DNA from: Actinomycetota bacterium
Lineage (GTDB): Bacteria > Actinomycetota > Acidimicrobiia > Acidimicrobiales > Poriferisodalaceae
Reading direction: 5' to 3'
Length of the DNA stretch: 6,773 nucleotides
NCBI GenBank assembly: GCA_013151655.1
Contig: JAADHX010000179.1
Location: 1-6,773, forward strand
The notes below the pieces were generated by a model. It was given only the letters and a program-made list of their open reading frames with translations, was not told where the DNA came from and searched no databases. The translations under genes were made by a program, and so were the position numbers. This document shows, piece by piece, positions 6,188 through 6,773 of this stretch (the first letter of the stretch is position 1; each line of letters opens with the position of its first letter).

Positions 6188-6773
6188 CCGACGCTGACCG
6201 TTCGGGACCCGATCTGAACAGGGCCGATCGGGCCGCAACCACAGTGCAGCTTGGCCGCCCCGGCTGGGAGCGCAACGGCACAACGCTTCAGGCTGAGTTC
6301 CCCGAGTTCTCGTGGCTTGTCGTACACACCGATCACCTCGACCTAGTTGCGCCTAACGGGACAACGACGACCGTCGAATGGGACGATGCCGTTGCCGACG
6401 TCGTGTGGATGGACCTCGACGTGTTTCGCAGCGACGTGCAGGGCCGACACTTCAAACTGGCTGTCACCCGACAGCCCGCGGCCTGGGTTCACACGTCGTA
6501 CGCCGGTTTGGAGAGCCCGTACTGGGACACGATCCGGTCTCGTGGTTCGCTCCTCACTGCTAGTCACCTGTCTGGTGTTCCGATCTCGGAGTACGTGTTA
6601 AGTCAGGTGCTCCAGTGGTTCCAGGCATCGGCTGGATGGGCGCAGTCTCGGCTCGATCACACCTGGACGCCTGGGGAGTTCACAGAGGTTCATCGCAGCG
6701 ACTGGCTGGTCGTTGGGCTTGGAGACATCGGGTTCAAAGTGGCAAGCCTCGCGGCGGCCTTCGGCGCCAACGT
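6184..6773 (+). CDS. D-isomer-specific 2-hydroxyacid dehydrogenase family protein, N-terminal part; 3' end outside window
   Basis: The frame from GTG 6184 stays open to the window edge, giving 196 full codons. The family reduces 2-keto acids or oxidises D-2-hydroxy acids with NAD(P)H. Landmarks: VHTSYAGLES near 102-111, the place of the QTTSAGVD substrate loop; SGVPISEYVLSQVLQWFQ around 128-145, the AxxVAEHVLALML helix; and LVVGLGDIGFKVASLAAAFG at 175-194, the start of the Rossmann NAD-binding domain with GxGxxG at Gly178, Gly180, Gly183. The catalytic Arg, Glu and His lie beyond the window, so activity and substrate cannot be judged. The GTG overlaps the hydrolase TGA (GTGA, 6184-6187). No strong Shine-Dalgarno site is evident, consistent with reinitiation. 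A later start (for example GTG 6244) is possible but would be less tightly coupled. Some keto-acid reductases (glyoxylate/hydroxypyruvate type) share this architecture. Confidence 0.85.
   Translation, partial: MTDADRSGPDLNRADRAATTVQLGRPGWERNGTTLQAEFPEFSWLVVHTDHLDLVAPNGTTTTVEWDDAVADVVWMDLDVFRSDVQGRHFKLAVTRQPAAWVHTSYAGLESPYWDTIRSRGSLLTASHLSGVPISEYVLSQVLQWFQASAGWAQSRLDHTWTPGEFTEVHRSDWLVVGLGDIGFKVASLAAAFGAN

Noticed and set aside
6343..6567. Short ORFs on both strands within 6343-6601
   Set aside because: They overlap the continuous GTG-started 2-hydroxyacid dehydrogenase frame, which has clear family motifs; the others do not.

Overview
The window is an ordinary stretch of bacterial chromosome, compactly coded and fairly GC-rich (roughly 60% by eye). 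Codon style, non-ATG starts, a single-chain GcvP directly after gcvT, and a possible TAGGGT-type extended -10 fit a free-living actinobacterium, perhaps of the Acidimicrobiia. That placement is inference and rests on no marker gene. I saw no tRNA, rRNA, CRISPR array, insertion sequence or phage gene.

Layout. (1) 1-321 (+): the last 106 codons of gcvT, the T-protein of the glycine cleavage system. (2) 318-3200 (+): complete gcvP, the PLP-dependent glycine decarboxylase, joined to gcvT by an ATGA overlap. (3) 3201-3335: a 135-bp gap with a candidate promoter and two tiny nested ORFs. (4) 3336-4547 (+): a divergent ribose-phosphate pyrophosphokinase (PRPP synthetase) homologue of 403 aa with a TTG start. 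(5) 4548-4661: a short direct repeat of about 50 bp, two full copies plus part of a third, containing hairpins between two convergent genes. (6) 4635-5198 (-): a small P-loop kinase of the FlaR/adenylate-kinase-like type. (7) 5199-5257: a 59-bp divergent start region. (8) 5258-6187 (+): an inosine-uridine-preferring type nucleoside hydrolase. (9) 6184-6773 (+): the N-terminal part of a D-isomer-specific 2-hydroxyacid dehydrogenase with a GTG start overlapping the hydrolase stop, running off the window.

How they work together. gcvT and gcvP clearly form one operon for glycine catabolism and one-carbon supply. The next three enzymes share a loose nucleotide/ribose theme: PRPP synthesis from ribose 5-phosphate and ATP, a nucleotide-type kinase, and release of ribose and base from nucleosides. 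They lie in different transcription units, so this may be only proximity. The hydrolase and the dehydrogenase are probably co-transcribed and translationally coupled.

I do not find a new multi-gene system. The items most worth a second look are the hairpin repeat that contains the kinase stop codon, the divergent PRPP synthetase paralogue with its odd start region, and the coupled hydrolase-dehydrogenase pair.
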